Shown here: piece after piece, positions 6,248 through 16,100 of the stretch
Numbering within the stretch: the stretch's first letter is position 1
Layout: each line of letters begins with the position of its first letter
IMG/VR virus record: IMGVR_UViG_3300025769_001100
Coordinates: 1 to 20,432 of that record
Source: a virus
Length of the DNA stretch: 20,432 nucleotides
Strand: one strand, 5' to 3'
The notes under the pieces: model-generated
What the model saw: only the letters and a program-made list of their open reading frames with translations
Told to the model about the DNA's origin: nothing
Databases searched by the model: none
Translations under genes and position numbers: made by a program

Positions 6248-8568
6248 TGGGCAACCCCACGAACGCAGCGAACGTCGGGCCGCTCATCCTTCGTGTCCAG
6301 GCTGACGGCCTGTTCAACGCGAACGACGTGGCCCAGCGCATCGTCAACATGCGCTACAGCGAAGAGCAGACGCTGCACTCCATCGTGGGGCCCACAGCCT
6401 ACGTGCCAGACAAGGTGACAGGTCTGCGCCCGTCGTCGCGTGGGCAGCCTGTCGACGCACCCGTCTTCCTTCCAGGGAATGAACTCGACGCGACCGAGCC
6501 GCACTACGGCTTCCGACAGCACGGGCTCTTCCACACCGTGATGCCCTCGGGGAAGGAGCTGCTGCTCCTCCACACGGGCAACGAGATGTGGGAGTGGCGA
6601 GGCTGGCAGCGCAACTGGCGGAAGTTGATCAGCCCGACAGCCGGGGCGCACGGCATCGTTGGTGACCTGCCCGACAAGCCCCAGTCAGACTTTCCGACGC
6701 AGTTCGTCTACACGGGCAATGGCGTCGTCATTATCCCCCAGCAGGGCCAAGCGTACTTCTACGACGGTGCCTACATCGCCCCGCTGGGCTTTTCCCAGAC
6801 GCCCTCGAGCCCGACAGCCCGAGGCCCTGACAGCTCTTCGGAAGAGTTCAGAGCGCAGAAGAAGAGCATCAACGACACGGGCTACGCGCATACCAGCTCG
6901 TACAACGGGGCGACGTTGGTCAACGTCACAACAGTGCAGGGAACAGCCGACGAGCTCGTCGCGACAGCCATGACGGAGGGCTTCGGCCCGTGCCGCCTCG
7001 GTACAATTCAGGTCATTCCCGTCACAAACCCTGAAGAGCTGGAGAACGTGGCTACGGGCTGGATGCGGGCGGGGGAGTGGCGCTGCGCTGTGCAGTACGT
7101 CGACCGCTGGGGCAACCTGTCACCCGCGTCGGCCCCGAGTAGCTCGGTGACGGTGGACGTGTGCCCAGCTGTGCTGCCTCAAGTGGAGTACGCGGAGCAG
7201 ATTGTACCGGAGATCACTTCGACCAACCTGCTCCCGAGCACAGTGCGCGTGCAGATCAAGTGGGAAGGCATCTCGGTCGGCCCTGAACATTGCATAGGAC
7301 GCATCCTGTACCGGACGAAGGACACACAGAACACGGGGGACAACACCCTGTATTACCTGTCGCAGAACGCGCTGTCGGTGCCCGAGTACGCCACCATCCC
7401 CGACAACGTCGTCACGGACTTTCCCGACAACATCCCTGATACCTGGCTGGGTGACCCCCTAGAGCAGTACCTCGCGGTGCCCGAGTTCCGACTGGCCACG
7501 ATGGCTCTCGGGCGACTGTGGATTGGGAACTTCGTTGGGGGGCCTTCGACCGTGCGCCCCAGCGAGCCGGGCTTCTGGGGCACGTTCAAGGCAGGCAATG
7601 ACCTGACGCCTGACCCGACCTCTGAAGTCACGGGCATGGTGGGCGTCAACGAGGGGCTGCTGGTCTGTACGGCGGCTTCCTCGTTCCTCGTGACCTCCTC
7701 GGACGACGGGCAGGGCTTCAAGTACGCACCGCTCTCGAAGACGGTCGGGTGTGCTGCCCCGAGCAGCATGGTGACGCTGCCCAACGGGCCGACCATCTTC
7801 CTCGGTCGCGACGGCTTCTACTTGTACGAGGGAGGCCAACTCCAGTTCGTGTCGCCCGAGCTGCGTCGTACGCTCAAGCGGCTCACGTACGCACGCCTCA
7901 AGCAGGCCGTGGCCGCGTACGACCCTCGGAGCCGCGAGTACCGCTGCTGGGTGAGCCTCGACGGCTCCGAGCGCAACAACCGGTGCTTCGTGTACGGGCC
8001 GAGCCCGGACGGCTCTCGGGGTTGGAGAGAGCGCGACGACATGCTGGTCGACGCTGTCTGCACGACGACGGATCACCGCCGGTACATGCTCGTCGGGGGC
8101 AACCTCAACGACGACAACAGGCACAGCGGCGTGTACCTGCTCGACCACGACGCGAGCCCTGACGTGCCTGCCCTAGTCGAGGACCGCGAAGCCATCATCG
8201 AGACGGGCTGGCTCGAGGCGTCCGACTCCGACAAGGCGAAGACCTCCTACGTCGTGTACCTGTGGCTCCGCGAGACGGAGAACACGAAGGTCACTGTCGA
8301 CATCCTGCGCAACTGGCGCGAGAAGGTCATCGACACGGCGACCGTGTTCCGGTACTCGAAGAAGGACATCCCTGACTTCTGGGCTACGACCAAGCTCGGC
8401 GCGGGCACCTGGCGAGACAAGCGCCCGTACTGGACACGCGCTGCCATCCATGTGCCCTCGGCCGAGTCCGTGAAGTTCCGCATCCGAGGCACGGGCACTT
8501 GGGAGTTCGTCGGGCTCCAAGTCAAGATGTCTCCGCGTTACTACGGTGGCGCCCAGCTTTCGCCGTAG
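6247..8568 (+). CDS. Tail nozzle / stabilisation-like protein
   Basis: This is a 773-residue, mostly beta protein with GTG start. The stretch FRLATMALGRLWIGNF (from 414) and, further on, FLGRDGFYLYEGG (from 518) followed by a spaced PxSREYRCWV segment are the kind of repeated blade motifs seen in podovirus nozzle or stabilisation proteins (P22 gp10 type, T7 gp12 type). There, beta-propeller domains from several subunits form the tube below the adaptor. The final 150 residues are a separate beta domain ending in MSPRYYGGAQLSP. The neighbours fit: adaptor-like before, tail-associated beta-rich proteins after. It would form the distal DNA channel of a short tail. Assignment to one named family needs a profile search. 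Confidence 0.68.
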   Translation: MGNPTNAANVGPLILRVQADGLFNANDVAQRIVNMRYSEEQTLHSIVGPTAYVPDKVTGLRPSSRGQPVDAPVFLPGNELDATEPHYGFRQHGLFHTVMPSGKELLLLHTGNEMWEWRGWQRNWRKLISPTAGAHGIVGDLPDKPQSDFPTQFVYTGNGVVIIPQQGQAYFYDGAYIAPLGFSQTPSSPTARGPDSSSEEFRAQKKSINDTGYAHTSSYNGATLVNVTTVQGTADELVATAMTEGFGPCRLGTIQVIPVTNPEELENVATGWMRAGEWRCAVQYVDRWGNLSPASAPSSSVTVDVCPAVLPQVEYAEQIVPEITSTNLLPSTVRVQIKWEGISVGPEHCIGRILYRTKDTQNTGDNTLYYLSQNALSVPEYATIPDNVVTDFPDNIPDTWLGDPLEQYLAVPEFRLATMALGRLWIGNFVGGPSTVRPSEPGFWGTFKAGNDLTPDPTSEVTGMVGVNEGLLVCTAASSFLVTSSDDGQGFKYAPLSKTVGCAAPSSMVTLPNGPTIFLGRDGFYLYEGGQLQFVSPELRRTLKRLTYARLKQAVAAYDPRSREYRCWVSLDGSERNNRCFVYGPSPDGSRGWRERDDMLVDAVCTTTDHRRYMLVGGNLNDDNRHSGVYLLDHDASPDVPALVEDREAIIETGWLEASDSDKAKTSYVVYLWLRETENTKVTVDILRNWREKVIDTATVFRYSKKDIPDFWATTKLGAGTWRDKRPYWTRAAIHVPSAESVKFRIRGTGTWEFVGLQVKMSPRYYGGAQLSP

Positions 8569-8576
8569 GAGACGCC

Positions 8577-9335
8577 ATGTCCTGGCGCTACAAGCTCTAC
8601 AACATCGAGCCCGAGCAAGTCGTCACGATCGACCCGATCAACGACAACTTCCAGCCCTACGTGGAAGAACTCGGCGGTGCCCTCAACGCACACAACTTCC
8701 GCTCGGACGCCTTCGTCCGAAGCAACTTCGCAGACGACACGGCCCACATCTTTCACCTGTCGCAGGCCAACGACGTGGGGCTGGGACTTGAGGGTTACAG
8801 CAACCCTACGGGAGCTGGCTGGGTCACCATTCGCGCCAGTGAGTCGTGGCAGAGCTTCCCAAACACGGGGCTCACGCTGACGTTCACAGCGCATGCCTCG
8901 AAGGTTTACCTCTGCGCGAGCTTCAACATCCACTGCGGGACAGACAAGACCTACACGCTCACCGAAAAAGGAGAGCGTGTGCCGGCTTACAGGCAACTCG
9001 GCTACGGCTATCTCGTTGCTTTGCGTTTCGACGGGACCATCCTCAACGAGACCATCATCGGGAGCGGGGACGCGGGTGTCGATGACTACGAAGCAAACGA
9101 CTTCACGGTAGGTGACTCGGACTCGTCCGACGCGACGTTCGACAAGCCCCAGGGTGGCGGCGGCACGGCTGGAGCTCGCCTGCCCCTGACGGTCGATGCG
9201 GTGCTCGACATCGTGCCTGGCCAGCACACGGTCGAGGTGGTGGTCATGAACATCAAGGGCTCGATGCGAACCTTCGAGTCGCTCAGCACGTACATCGGAC
9301 AGCGTGAGCTGTTCGCGCTCGAGATGGTGCGCTGA
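8577..9335 (+). CDS. Beta-rich virion protein with INDNF motif, first of three
   Basis: This is a 252-residue protein. ATG 8577 is used because AGGAG (8567-8571) lies five bases upstream and overlaps the previous stop. The longer frame from 8499 lies inside the nozzle-like gene. The N-terminus has a helix with DPINDNFQPYVEELGG (19-34), then Asn-Phe-Arg-Ser-Asp. From about 70 it is beta-rich: a LTFTAHASKVYLCASF strand pair, then LVALRFDG and a Gly-rich loop, and a final VEVVVMNIKG with Leu-Phe-Ala-Leu-Glu. A short helical anchor plus a jelly-roll or TNF-like sandwich is typical of trimeric phage appendage proteins. A receptor-binding or fibre-like role is plausible. The exact attachment site is unknown. 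Confidence 0.7.
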   Translation: MSWRYKLYNIEPEQVVTIDPINDNFQPYVEELGGALNAHNFRSDAFVRSNFADDTAHIFHLSQANDVGLGLEGYSNPTGAGWVTIRASESWQSFPNTGLTLTFTAHASKVYLCASFNIHCGTDKTYTLTEKGERVPAYRQLGYGYLVALRFDGTILNETIIGSGDAGVDDYEANDFTVGDSDSSDATFDKPQGGGGTAGARLPLTVDAVLDIVPGQHTVEVVVMNIKGSMRTFESLSTYIGQRELFALEMVR

Positions 9336-10312
9336 TGGCTTACGAGTTCCTCAAGGATGGCTCCCCGTTCAACGCGCTGTCGTTGACGACGCGCTTCGAC
9401 ACGCTCGTCGCAGACGTGAACGCTGTCTCGGCTGATGCCATCCAGTTCCTCGGGCTCGGTCCCGAGCAGTTGCCCTCGTTCGTGGGGACGACCACAGGGG
9501 ATGTCACGGACACGTTCACGGCAGAGAACACGGCGGATGGGGTGTCCACCCCGTCTACCTCGGGCTCTCCTCCAGAGATCGACGGGAACGAGTATCGAGG
9601 GCTAGGGGCTTCTCCCATCAACGCAGGCTTCAAGACGTTGACCAACACGGGCTTCTCCGTGCAGTTGCGTGACGTAAGCCAGTACACACTTGAGCGTGAG
9701 GGTGGCGATGACGATGTCACGGCTCTGCTCGTGCTGGCCAATGTCGAGGTGAGGCAGTTTGAGGGCGTCGAGATTGTGAGCCCTGCGATTGCCTCTCGCT
9801 ATCAAATCTGGGGCATCTCGCTCAACGAGTATGAGTGGGATGCGACGGTCATTCTGGAACTCGAAGACCGCTGGGGCACAAAGGGCTACCTGCCCCGTAC
9901 AGAGCGTCAAGTGTCGCCGAGAGTCACCATCGGGGCAGCCGGGAACAAAGAAACCCCAGACCCGCCCACACCTACATCGACAGCGGCTGGCGACTATCTC
10001 GATGGGCGAGTCGCGATGAGCCCGTTGCGTGACTACCCAGGGCACACACGCACGGTCGGCACAGACTTCCATCCAGTCGTAGAGCAGTTCGACCACCGTA
10101 CGCATCAGGACGTGAGCATCAGGACGGTCATTACGAAGGACGACCTGTCGCGCGTTGTGCGAGCGAGTGCATTTGGGCCTGCCGAGACGGTCACGTTGAC
10201 TGGTGTGAAGTACGTGCGGCTGGCCTTCGCATCGCTGCGCGAGCGTAAGTACAAGGTACAGCGGGCCAACGTCACGGTGTTGCCACTGCTCGCGAAGGTG
10301 GAGGGGGCCTGA
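9335..10312 (+). CDS. Beta-rich virion protein, second of three
   Basis: This is a 325-residue protein whose ATG overlaps the previous stop. The start has PFNALSLTTRFDTLVADVNA (11-30), placed like the INDNF helix of its neighbours. A Thr/Ser/Pro-rich linker of about 50 residues follows, then a beta-rich body with the VTALLVLANVEV and WDATVILELED segments. The end is also strand-rich (VKYVRLAFASLRERKY, then NVTVLPLLAKV). The arrangement of helix, linker and sandwich matches the genes on either side, but residue identity is low. It is probably a related appendage or tail-surface protein with its own binding face. Function is inferred from layout only. Confidence 0.7.
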   Translation: MAYEFLKDGSPFNALSLTTRFDTLVADVNAVSADAIQFLGLGPEQLPSFVGTTTGDVTDTFTAENTADGVSTPSTSGSPPEIDGNEYRGLGASPINAGFKTLTNTGFSVQLRDVSQYTLEREGGDDDVTALLVLANVEVRQFEGVEIVSPAIASRYQIWGISLNEYEWDATVILELEDRWGTKGYLPRTERQVSPRVTIGAAGNKETPDPPTPTSTAAGDYLDGRVAMSPLRDYPGHTRTVGTDFHPVVEQFDHRTHQDVSIRTVITKDDLSRVVRASAFGPAETVTLTGVKYVRLAFASLRERKYKVQRANVTVLPLLAKVEGA

Positions 10313-11169
10313 TGGGCATCATTGCTGTCGACCCGGTCTACGACGGCGCCATTGTGCCGACGACGACCATCAACGACAACTTCACCAAGTTCACCGAGAT
10401 CAACGGCTCTCTCGGGCAACTGAACACGGCGGGCATCGACAAGCAGATCACGCATCGGCACATCCAGCTCGATGCGTTGAGCGGCGGCACGATGGTCGGG
10501 GGCACAGCCAACCTCGACTACTTCAACGGCATCCGGTACGGCTTCGTTCGGAGCAGCGCCCGGTCACCAGACTCCAGTACACGAACTATGGAGTTCTACG
10601 ACCACGGGTACCTGACGTACTTTAGTCTAGCGAAGACCCAGGTAGACAGCACGTTCAGGGGCGTCACAGATGCCGTAACTGCTGCTGCCCCTCGCGCTAT
10701 CGCTCTCCCTGGGGCCTCCACGTCCTTCTTCCTGCCCTACCGAGCTCACGTCATCGTGACCTGGCAGATCAGTTGGACTTCGGACGCAGCTCGCTTTGGC
10801 CCGACGCCCCGCAAAGGCCCGCAAGGAGGTGGTGGCCCCGACCGAAGTGAGTTTACGAAGCCCAACACAGCCGTACGGTTCTTCTTCGATGGAGCCGAGC
10901 ACAACCAGGCCTCGACAACACGCGAGACGCGCGAGGCGATGTTTGGGTCGCCTCTGGTCGACGTAGGTTCAGAAGACGATCCGACGTTGCGCATCCCGAA
11001 GCACAGGCTACGCGACCGGTACAAGTCCCGCTACTGGTCGGGGCATGCCTACGTGGGCATCAAGGCTAAAGGCTTCCACACGGCTGGTCTTCGCATCTGT
11101 GCGATGCAACTGGTCCGGCAGACGCGGGTTCGCGTGCGGAACATCAAGGTACTATACTTCAAGGCATAG
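10312..11169 (+). CDS. Beta-rich virion protein with INDNF motif, third of three
   Basis: This is a 285-residue protein whose ATG overlaps the previous TGA. It carries TINDNFTKFTEINGSLGQL (20-38), the same Ile-Asn-Asp-Asn-Phe core followed by an acidic helix as in the first gene of the set, then a His-rich stretch (ITHRHIQ). The body has AHVIVTWQISWTS and AVRFFFDGAEHN strands, which parallel AHASKVYLCASF and VALRFDG in the first protein. A Pro/Gly-rich loop lies between them. The end is basic (RVRVRNIKVLYFKA). It is likely a paralog of the gene at 8577 with a different surface loop set, serving as a tail or head appendage. No enzymatic motif is visible. Confidence 0.7.
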   Translation: MGIIAVDPVYDGAIVPTTTINDNFTKFTEINGSLGQLNTAGIDKQITHRHIQLDALSGGTMVGGTANLDYFNGIRYGFVRSSARSPDSSTRTMEFYDHGYLTYFSLAKTQVDSTFRGVTDAVTAAAPRAIALPGASTSFFLPYRAHVIVTWQISWTSDAARFGPTPRKGPQGGGGPDRSEFTKPNTAVRFFFDGAEHNQASTTRETREAMFGSPLVDVGSEDDPTLRIPKHRLRDRYKSRYWSGHAYVGIKAKGFHTAGLRICAMQLVRQTRVRVRNIKVLYFKA

Positions 11170-11178
11170 GGGGCCGAG

Positions 11179-11745
11179 ATGGACATGAAACAACGGCTTC
11201 GTGAGCAGGGCAAGCAAGAAGGCTTTGCTACGCTGCGGGGCTACAGCAAGTTCGCCCCCCTCGACGCGGCGTTGCAGGACCTTGAGACCACCAAGAAGAT
11301 GGCGGACCCAAGGTTCCTGGCGAAGACCGAGCAACTCATTCAGAGCCAGGCAGACCCCCAGAAGGGGGACACGCAGACCATCAACGTGCGAAGCGGGCTG
11401 ACAGGCTCGGCGGGTCAGACAGCTGAAGCTGCCCGAGCCGCAGGGGCTGGGGCAGCGTCGAAGACGGCAGAAGCGATGGCCCGCATCAAGCAGCGGGCGC
11501 GTCAGCAGTACCGTCAGGACCTGGGCATTGCCCAGCAAGCCCAGCGTGCCGCGCAGGACCGCTTCGCAGGCGCTCTGACGACGGCTAGTCAGCCGACCTT
11601 CGCCGAGGACCTGGCTCAAAAGGCTCTTCGGGGAGCAGTTGGGGGCGGTATCGGGGCACTAACAACGACTGCCACAGGCAATATCGCGCAGGCTGCGGGC
11701 CTTAGCCCCGAGATGCTCCAAGCCGCGCAAGGGAGACCAGTCTGA
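11179..11745 (+). CDS. Ala/Gln-rich helical protein, likely internal virion protein
   Basis: This is a 188-residue protein rich in Ala, Gln, Arg and Lys, with Leu spaced for helices. The middle (about 75-130) is an Ala/Arg/Gln helix. The C-terminal GAVGGGIGALTTTATGNIAQ is Gly-rich and mildly hydrophobic, a pattern that could insert in or pass a membrane. AGGGGG (11168-11173) precedes ATG 11179; a second in-frame ATG at 11185 is a less likely start. It is the first of three helical genes that end the structural block. In short-tailed phages such genes usually encode the inner core proteins released into the cell at infection, and the smallest is often the first. No catalytic motif is visible. 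Confidence 0.62.
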   Translation: MDMKQRLREQGKQEGFATLRGYSKFAPLDAALQDLETTKKMADPRFLAKTEQLIQSQADPQKGDTQTINVRSGLTGSAGQTAEAARAAGAGAASKTAEAMARIKQRARQQYRQDLGIAQQAQRAAQDRFAGALTTASQPTFAEDLAQKALRGAVGGGIGALTTTATGNIAQAAGLSPEMLQAAQGRPV

Positions 11746-13196
11746 TGGCTGAAGCAGGCTTTGAGCAGAAGCTCCAGGCTCTCGTTCGGGCCCGCAGGCG
11801 CGAGCCGGGGCGCATCCTGGGCGAGATCGGCAAGGGCATGCTGCGCGGCGCGGCAGGGCTCCAGTACATCCCGAAGGCGGTCGACCAGACAAACCAGATG
11901 GCGGCCCTCACCAAACAGTACGAGACCTTGGGTGAGCTGGAGGCAGCGGCCGGCGGTGACCCTGTCAAGATGGCCGAGGCGAAGCTCGACTTCCTCGTCA
12001 AGTTTGTGGGCGAAGCACGTCAGCGTCTCAACAAGAAGGCGGACGTGTACAGCCAGGCCCAGTTCAACAGAGCCAAGCTGCTCCTCGACAACCTCGACAA
12101 GCAGGTCGACAACCAGCGGCAGTTGATCACGACGCTGGAACCTGCGCGACGTGGCGGCGGCGCAGGTGCAGGGGCAGTCGACCAGTCGAAGGTGGCTCGC
12201 GTCTTCCGCGCCATCGAGGCGAGGATGGCGGAGAAGGAAGGCGGTGACGTAGGACAGCTGCCGGTTATCGGCTCCCTCATCACCAACGCACGGATGACAC
12301 CTGCCGAGCAAGAAGTCCTGTTCGATCGCCTGGAGGACGATGCTGCGTACATGCAGATGCGGTCTGAAGTGCCGGGCGCCCCGGCGGCTGTGTCTTCGGC
12401 GTACAATAAGCTCCAGACCCTCGGGACCACGATGGGAGGAGATGGTGTCAAGGGAGTCACCGAGGCTCTGCGCGGTCAGTTGAGCAAGGATGCTGCGCTT
12501 GCCCAGGAGGCAGCGGCCTCGGACGACCCCCAGGGCTACCTTGACAGTCTGCCAGGCGAGCTCCGCAACCGCGTCAAGGAGATGCACTTCGTGCTCGACG
12601 AGCGCGGCGAGCCCGTGCCTGACCCCGTGACGCAGCGCCCGATGCTGAAGAAAAGCGCAGAAGTGGCTGCCGAAGCACGACTGACCTCGCAGGGGCTAGA
12701 GCGTAGCTACGACGACATGGCCGCCACCATCAATCAGCTCGTCACGGGCTCGGGTGGGGGCAAGTTTGCGAACGAGATGAAGGACATCCTGTCGGCCTAC
12801 GGGGCAGGGTCTGTCGATGAGCTCTTCGCACGCTATGGGCTCGACACCGCCTCGATGCAGGCCCGAGAAGATGCCCTGCGGGGCAAGTACGGCGGTGAGC
12901 GGGCAGACATTGCCGCACAGTTGCAGAAGCTCGCTGTGGCCCCCAAGGCGCCTGTCGCACGCGCCGCCTTCGAGGTGATGCAGGACCCGAGCTTCTCAGC
13001 CGAGATGAAGAAGCGCGGCTACGAAGACCCTGTGTCAGGGCTCCGCGCAATGGCCAGGGAAGAAGGGGAGGAGATGCGCGCCGAGCGGAAGGAAACGCGG
13101 CAACAGGCTCGTGCTAGGTTAGCTCGTCCCCGAGTAGTAGCCGCGATGCGGGAGAAGCTCTATGCCCCAACAGGACCTCAGCCCGTCGACACCTGA
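11745..13196 (+). CDS. Long helical protein, likely internal virion protein
   Basis: This is a 483-residue, highly charged and mostly helical protein rich in Ala, Arg, Glu and Leu. Residues 60-135 look coiled-coil. A Gly/Ala-rich break lies at about 138-145, and the C-terminal third ends in a dense Glu/Arg helix and a Pro-rich tail. I see no lysozyme, transglycosylase or protease motif. The ATG overlaps the previous stop (TGATG), and its 3' end overlaps the giant gene by 35 bases in a different frame, so the three genes are probably translated together. Position and composition suggest a core protein packaged in the head, but no family is recognised. Confidence 0.65.
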   Translation: MAEAGFEQKLQALVRARRREPGRILGEIGKGMLRGAAGLQYIPKAVDQTNQMAALTKQYETLGELEAAAGGDPVKMAEAKLDFLVKFVGEARQRLNKKADVYSQAQFNRAKLLLDNLDKQVDNQRQLITTLEPARRGGGAGAGAVDQSKVARVFRAIEARMAEKEGGDVGQLPVIGSLITNARMTPAEQEVLFDRLEDDAAYMQMRSEVPGAPAAVSSAYNKLQTLGTTMGGDGVKGVTEALRGQLSKDAALAQEAAASDDPQGYLDSLPGELRNRVKEMHFVLDERGEPVPDPVTQRPMLKKSAEVAAEARLTSQGLERSYDDMAATINQLVTGSGGGKFANEMKDILSAYGAGSVDELFARYGLDTASMQAREDALRGKYGGERADIAAQLQKLAVAPKAPVARAAFEVMQDPSFSAEMKKRGYEDPVSGLRAMAREEGEEMRAERKETRQQARARLARPRVVAAMREKLYAPTGPQPVDT

Positions 13197-16100
13197 GTCC
13201 CCGCCGGTTCCAGAGAAGCCTCTCACCATCGAAGAGCGCCTAGAGCAGGTGCGCTCCATGTCTCCGGGCATGGAGCGTGCAGCCGCTTTCGGTGAGGTGT
13301 TCAGGCAGATCGACACGAAAGAAGCGGAGCGCGAGAAGAAGCGGCGCAAGGCTGCTGACGAGCGCCTTGAGAAGCTCCGCACTGCCCAACAGCAAGGGGC
13401 AAAGCGCGAGCAGCTTCGAGCGGCGGCACCTGACCGCGAGACGGCCCTCATCGTCGACACGAAGAGGAGAGGTCAGACCCTGATGCAGAGCGACTTCGGG
13501 ACGTACCTGAAGCGCGTAGCAGACAAGCGGGGCATCGACTTCGACGACATGCCCCAGCGAACGAAGCTGCTAGACGACCTCATCCAGTCGGCGACGCGGC
13601 CCGTCGACAAGGGCTACGACGCGTCCTTGCCCCTCTACGACAAGGACAAGGAGGGCTTCGATTCGGATGCCCTCGAGGCCGTCAACATCTGGTCGATGGC
13701 GACTCTCGGGCAGCAGTACACGAACCCCGATGAGCTACGGAAGAACCTGCCCGAGGACTACCAAGAGCTGCTCCGACAGCAGGCCAACCTCCAACTGCTC
13801 TACAATCAGGAGATTGCCGAGAAGGGTGGGGAGCGCATCAACGGGCTTCTCGACGGTAAGACCTTCTCGGTCGACCGCACGAAGAACGACAGCCTCAACG
13901 CGCAGATGGCACGTCAACAGACGCATGGTCCCGAGCACACGCTGTTGCTGGCCGACCTCGATGAAGACACGAAGAAGGCGCTGCGTGAGGCAACAGCGAC
14001 CGAGCCCACGAAGCAGATGATGGACGAGGCGGGCATCCGTCCCGAGGCCCAGGAGCGGGTCATCGCGCTTAGTCAGATGCGCGACCCGGCACGTCCGCAG
14101 GACATCCAGATGGCCCTGATGCAGTCAGCAGACGGGCAGGTGGCTGTTGACCTTCGCGGCATGTACGACGCGCTCTATGCATCGAGGTTCGCGGCGACAC
14201 GGACGCAGTTGCCCGAGATGTCTGTCGAGGATGCGCGCGAGCGAGCTCGCGACGAGGCCAATCGCTACATCCAGAAGATGGTCAACCTGCGGGCCCCGAC
14301 GTACCACCCCGACCCGGAGGGGCTGTTCGCGGCGTACACGCGCGGTGAGGGCGCCCTCGGCAACCTTGCGGACGGGTTCCAGGTTCTCGCCAGCATGGCT
14401 ACGTTAGGTATGGATGAGTTCGCGGGAGACTTCCTCGACAAGGCAATCAAAGCCGGCCTGGCACCAATCCTGCCTCCCGTCAGAGTTGCCGGCACGCTGA
14501 AGCGTGCCACTGGGGACAAAGTCAGGGCGGGCGAGTTCGGGTTCGTCAGTCGCTACTTGTCGGACAACACGACGACACGAGGCATCGATCAGTTCCTGCG
14601 CGTCAGCCTCCTGTCGGAAGGCTTGTCCTCCGCGTATGCGATGGCCCTCGAAGATGTCATCGAAGAGAAGGGCAAGTTCGACGGCGAGATCATGGACATT
14701 GCGGAGCGCGTAGCCGAGATCTACGGCACGGACGAGCACCTCTTCCGCATCGCATCTCGCGACGATGACCTCGGCACCATGATGTTCACGCTGGGGCGGG
14801 CAGCAGACCCGACAGTTGCCATGGGGCTTCGCGAGGCGCCCGCACCCGACAGCGTGTTCAACATCTCGACCGTCACTGGCGCAGCTGCCATGATCTTCGG
14901 GATGATGTTTGAACCAGACGCGCTGACGCTGCTCGGCCCCATGGGGCATCTCGCGAGCAAGGGGAAGAAGCTGACGGCCGCTCTCGCAGGGTTCGACGCT
15001 GCCAGGATGAATGCTCGCGCTGCTTCGAGGCTTCAGTACAAGGACCTCACGGGCATCGACGCGTCGCGGAAGCTAGAGGAAGACCTCAACAACGGCGTGA
15101 TCACAGAGGAGAAGGCCGCCGAAGAGTTCAGCGACATGCTGTATCAGGACCCTACGGGGCGGCTTGCGGCGACAGGGCGCAAGGCGGAGATGGCGAACCT
15201 CAAGTCCGCAGGGGTCGAAGCGGCTGGCCCTGGGCAGGTGCCTTCCATCTCAAAGGACGTATTGAACGTGACGCGTGAGGCCGAGCGGGCCTACAGCAAA
15301 TCGTACGCAGACGCGAGCAAGCGGGCAAGCGACACCGAAGAGGCCCTCGAGAACGCTCCTCCGGTAGCCCTGGAGGTCGCGCAGGACATTCGTAAGCGCA
15401 TCGAGGTCCGGGCCGAGAGGACGGAAGCCGAGACTTCTGCGGCACAGGCGAAGATTCACGAGAGTCAGCTGCGAAGTCGGCTGGCTGTACTCGAAGATGC
15501 GCGGCAGCGCGGTCGTCTTACAGTCGACGACACAGTTCGCCAAGGGCTGGCGGATCAGCTTGAGAACATCGACTTGATGGATGATGCCGCGCGCATCAAC
15601 TTCCTTCAGCAGAACGCCGTCAAGAAGATCATCCGCGCTTCGGGAGGCGACCCTGTCGAGATGCTGGCCAGAGCCCAGGCGCTTCAGCGTACAGGCGAAG
15701 GCCGGGGCATCATGCGAGAGAAGAACCTCGCGGCGTTCGCAGAGAAGCTCCGCACCTCGTTGCTCGCCACGCTGGCGCGGCCTTTCGACGATGTGCTCGA
15801 CGAGACTATTGCCACGACCAAGGCTCAGCATCAGAAGGCGCTGGATCAGGTCCGCAAGGACGAAGTTCGTGCGCAGGCGGCGGAGCGTGTCGAAGAGACA
15901 CTACGGCAGTCCATCGAGACCAAGCTCACGAACTTCGGGGCGACGATAGCCCCAGGGTCCGAGGTAGGCGACATGCTGCGCCGTCTGACGGACGAGACCC
16001 AGATCTACATCAGGCATTCGCAAGATCTGCTCAAGGCCCGTGCTGACATGGCCGAGATGGCTGTGAAGATGCAGGAGCCTGCGTCGCAACGACGGGCGTA

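Noticed and set aside
8499-8576. Upstream extension of the first beta-rich gene
   Set aside because: It lies inside the nozzle-like gene and has no ribosome binding site, while ATG 8577 has AGGAG five bases upstream.
11616-12587. A 323-codon open frame on the - strand
   Set aside because: It spans two sense genes and lacks a recognisable protein pattern. It is a coding shadow.
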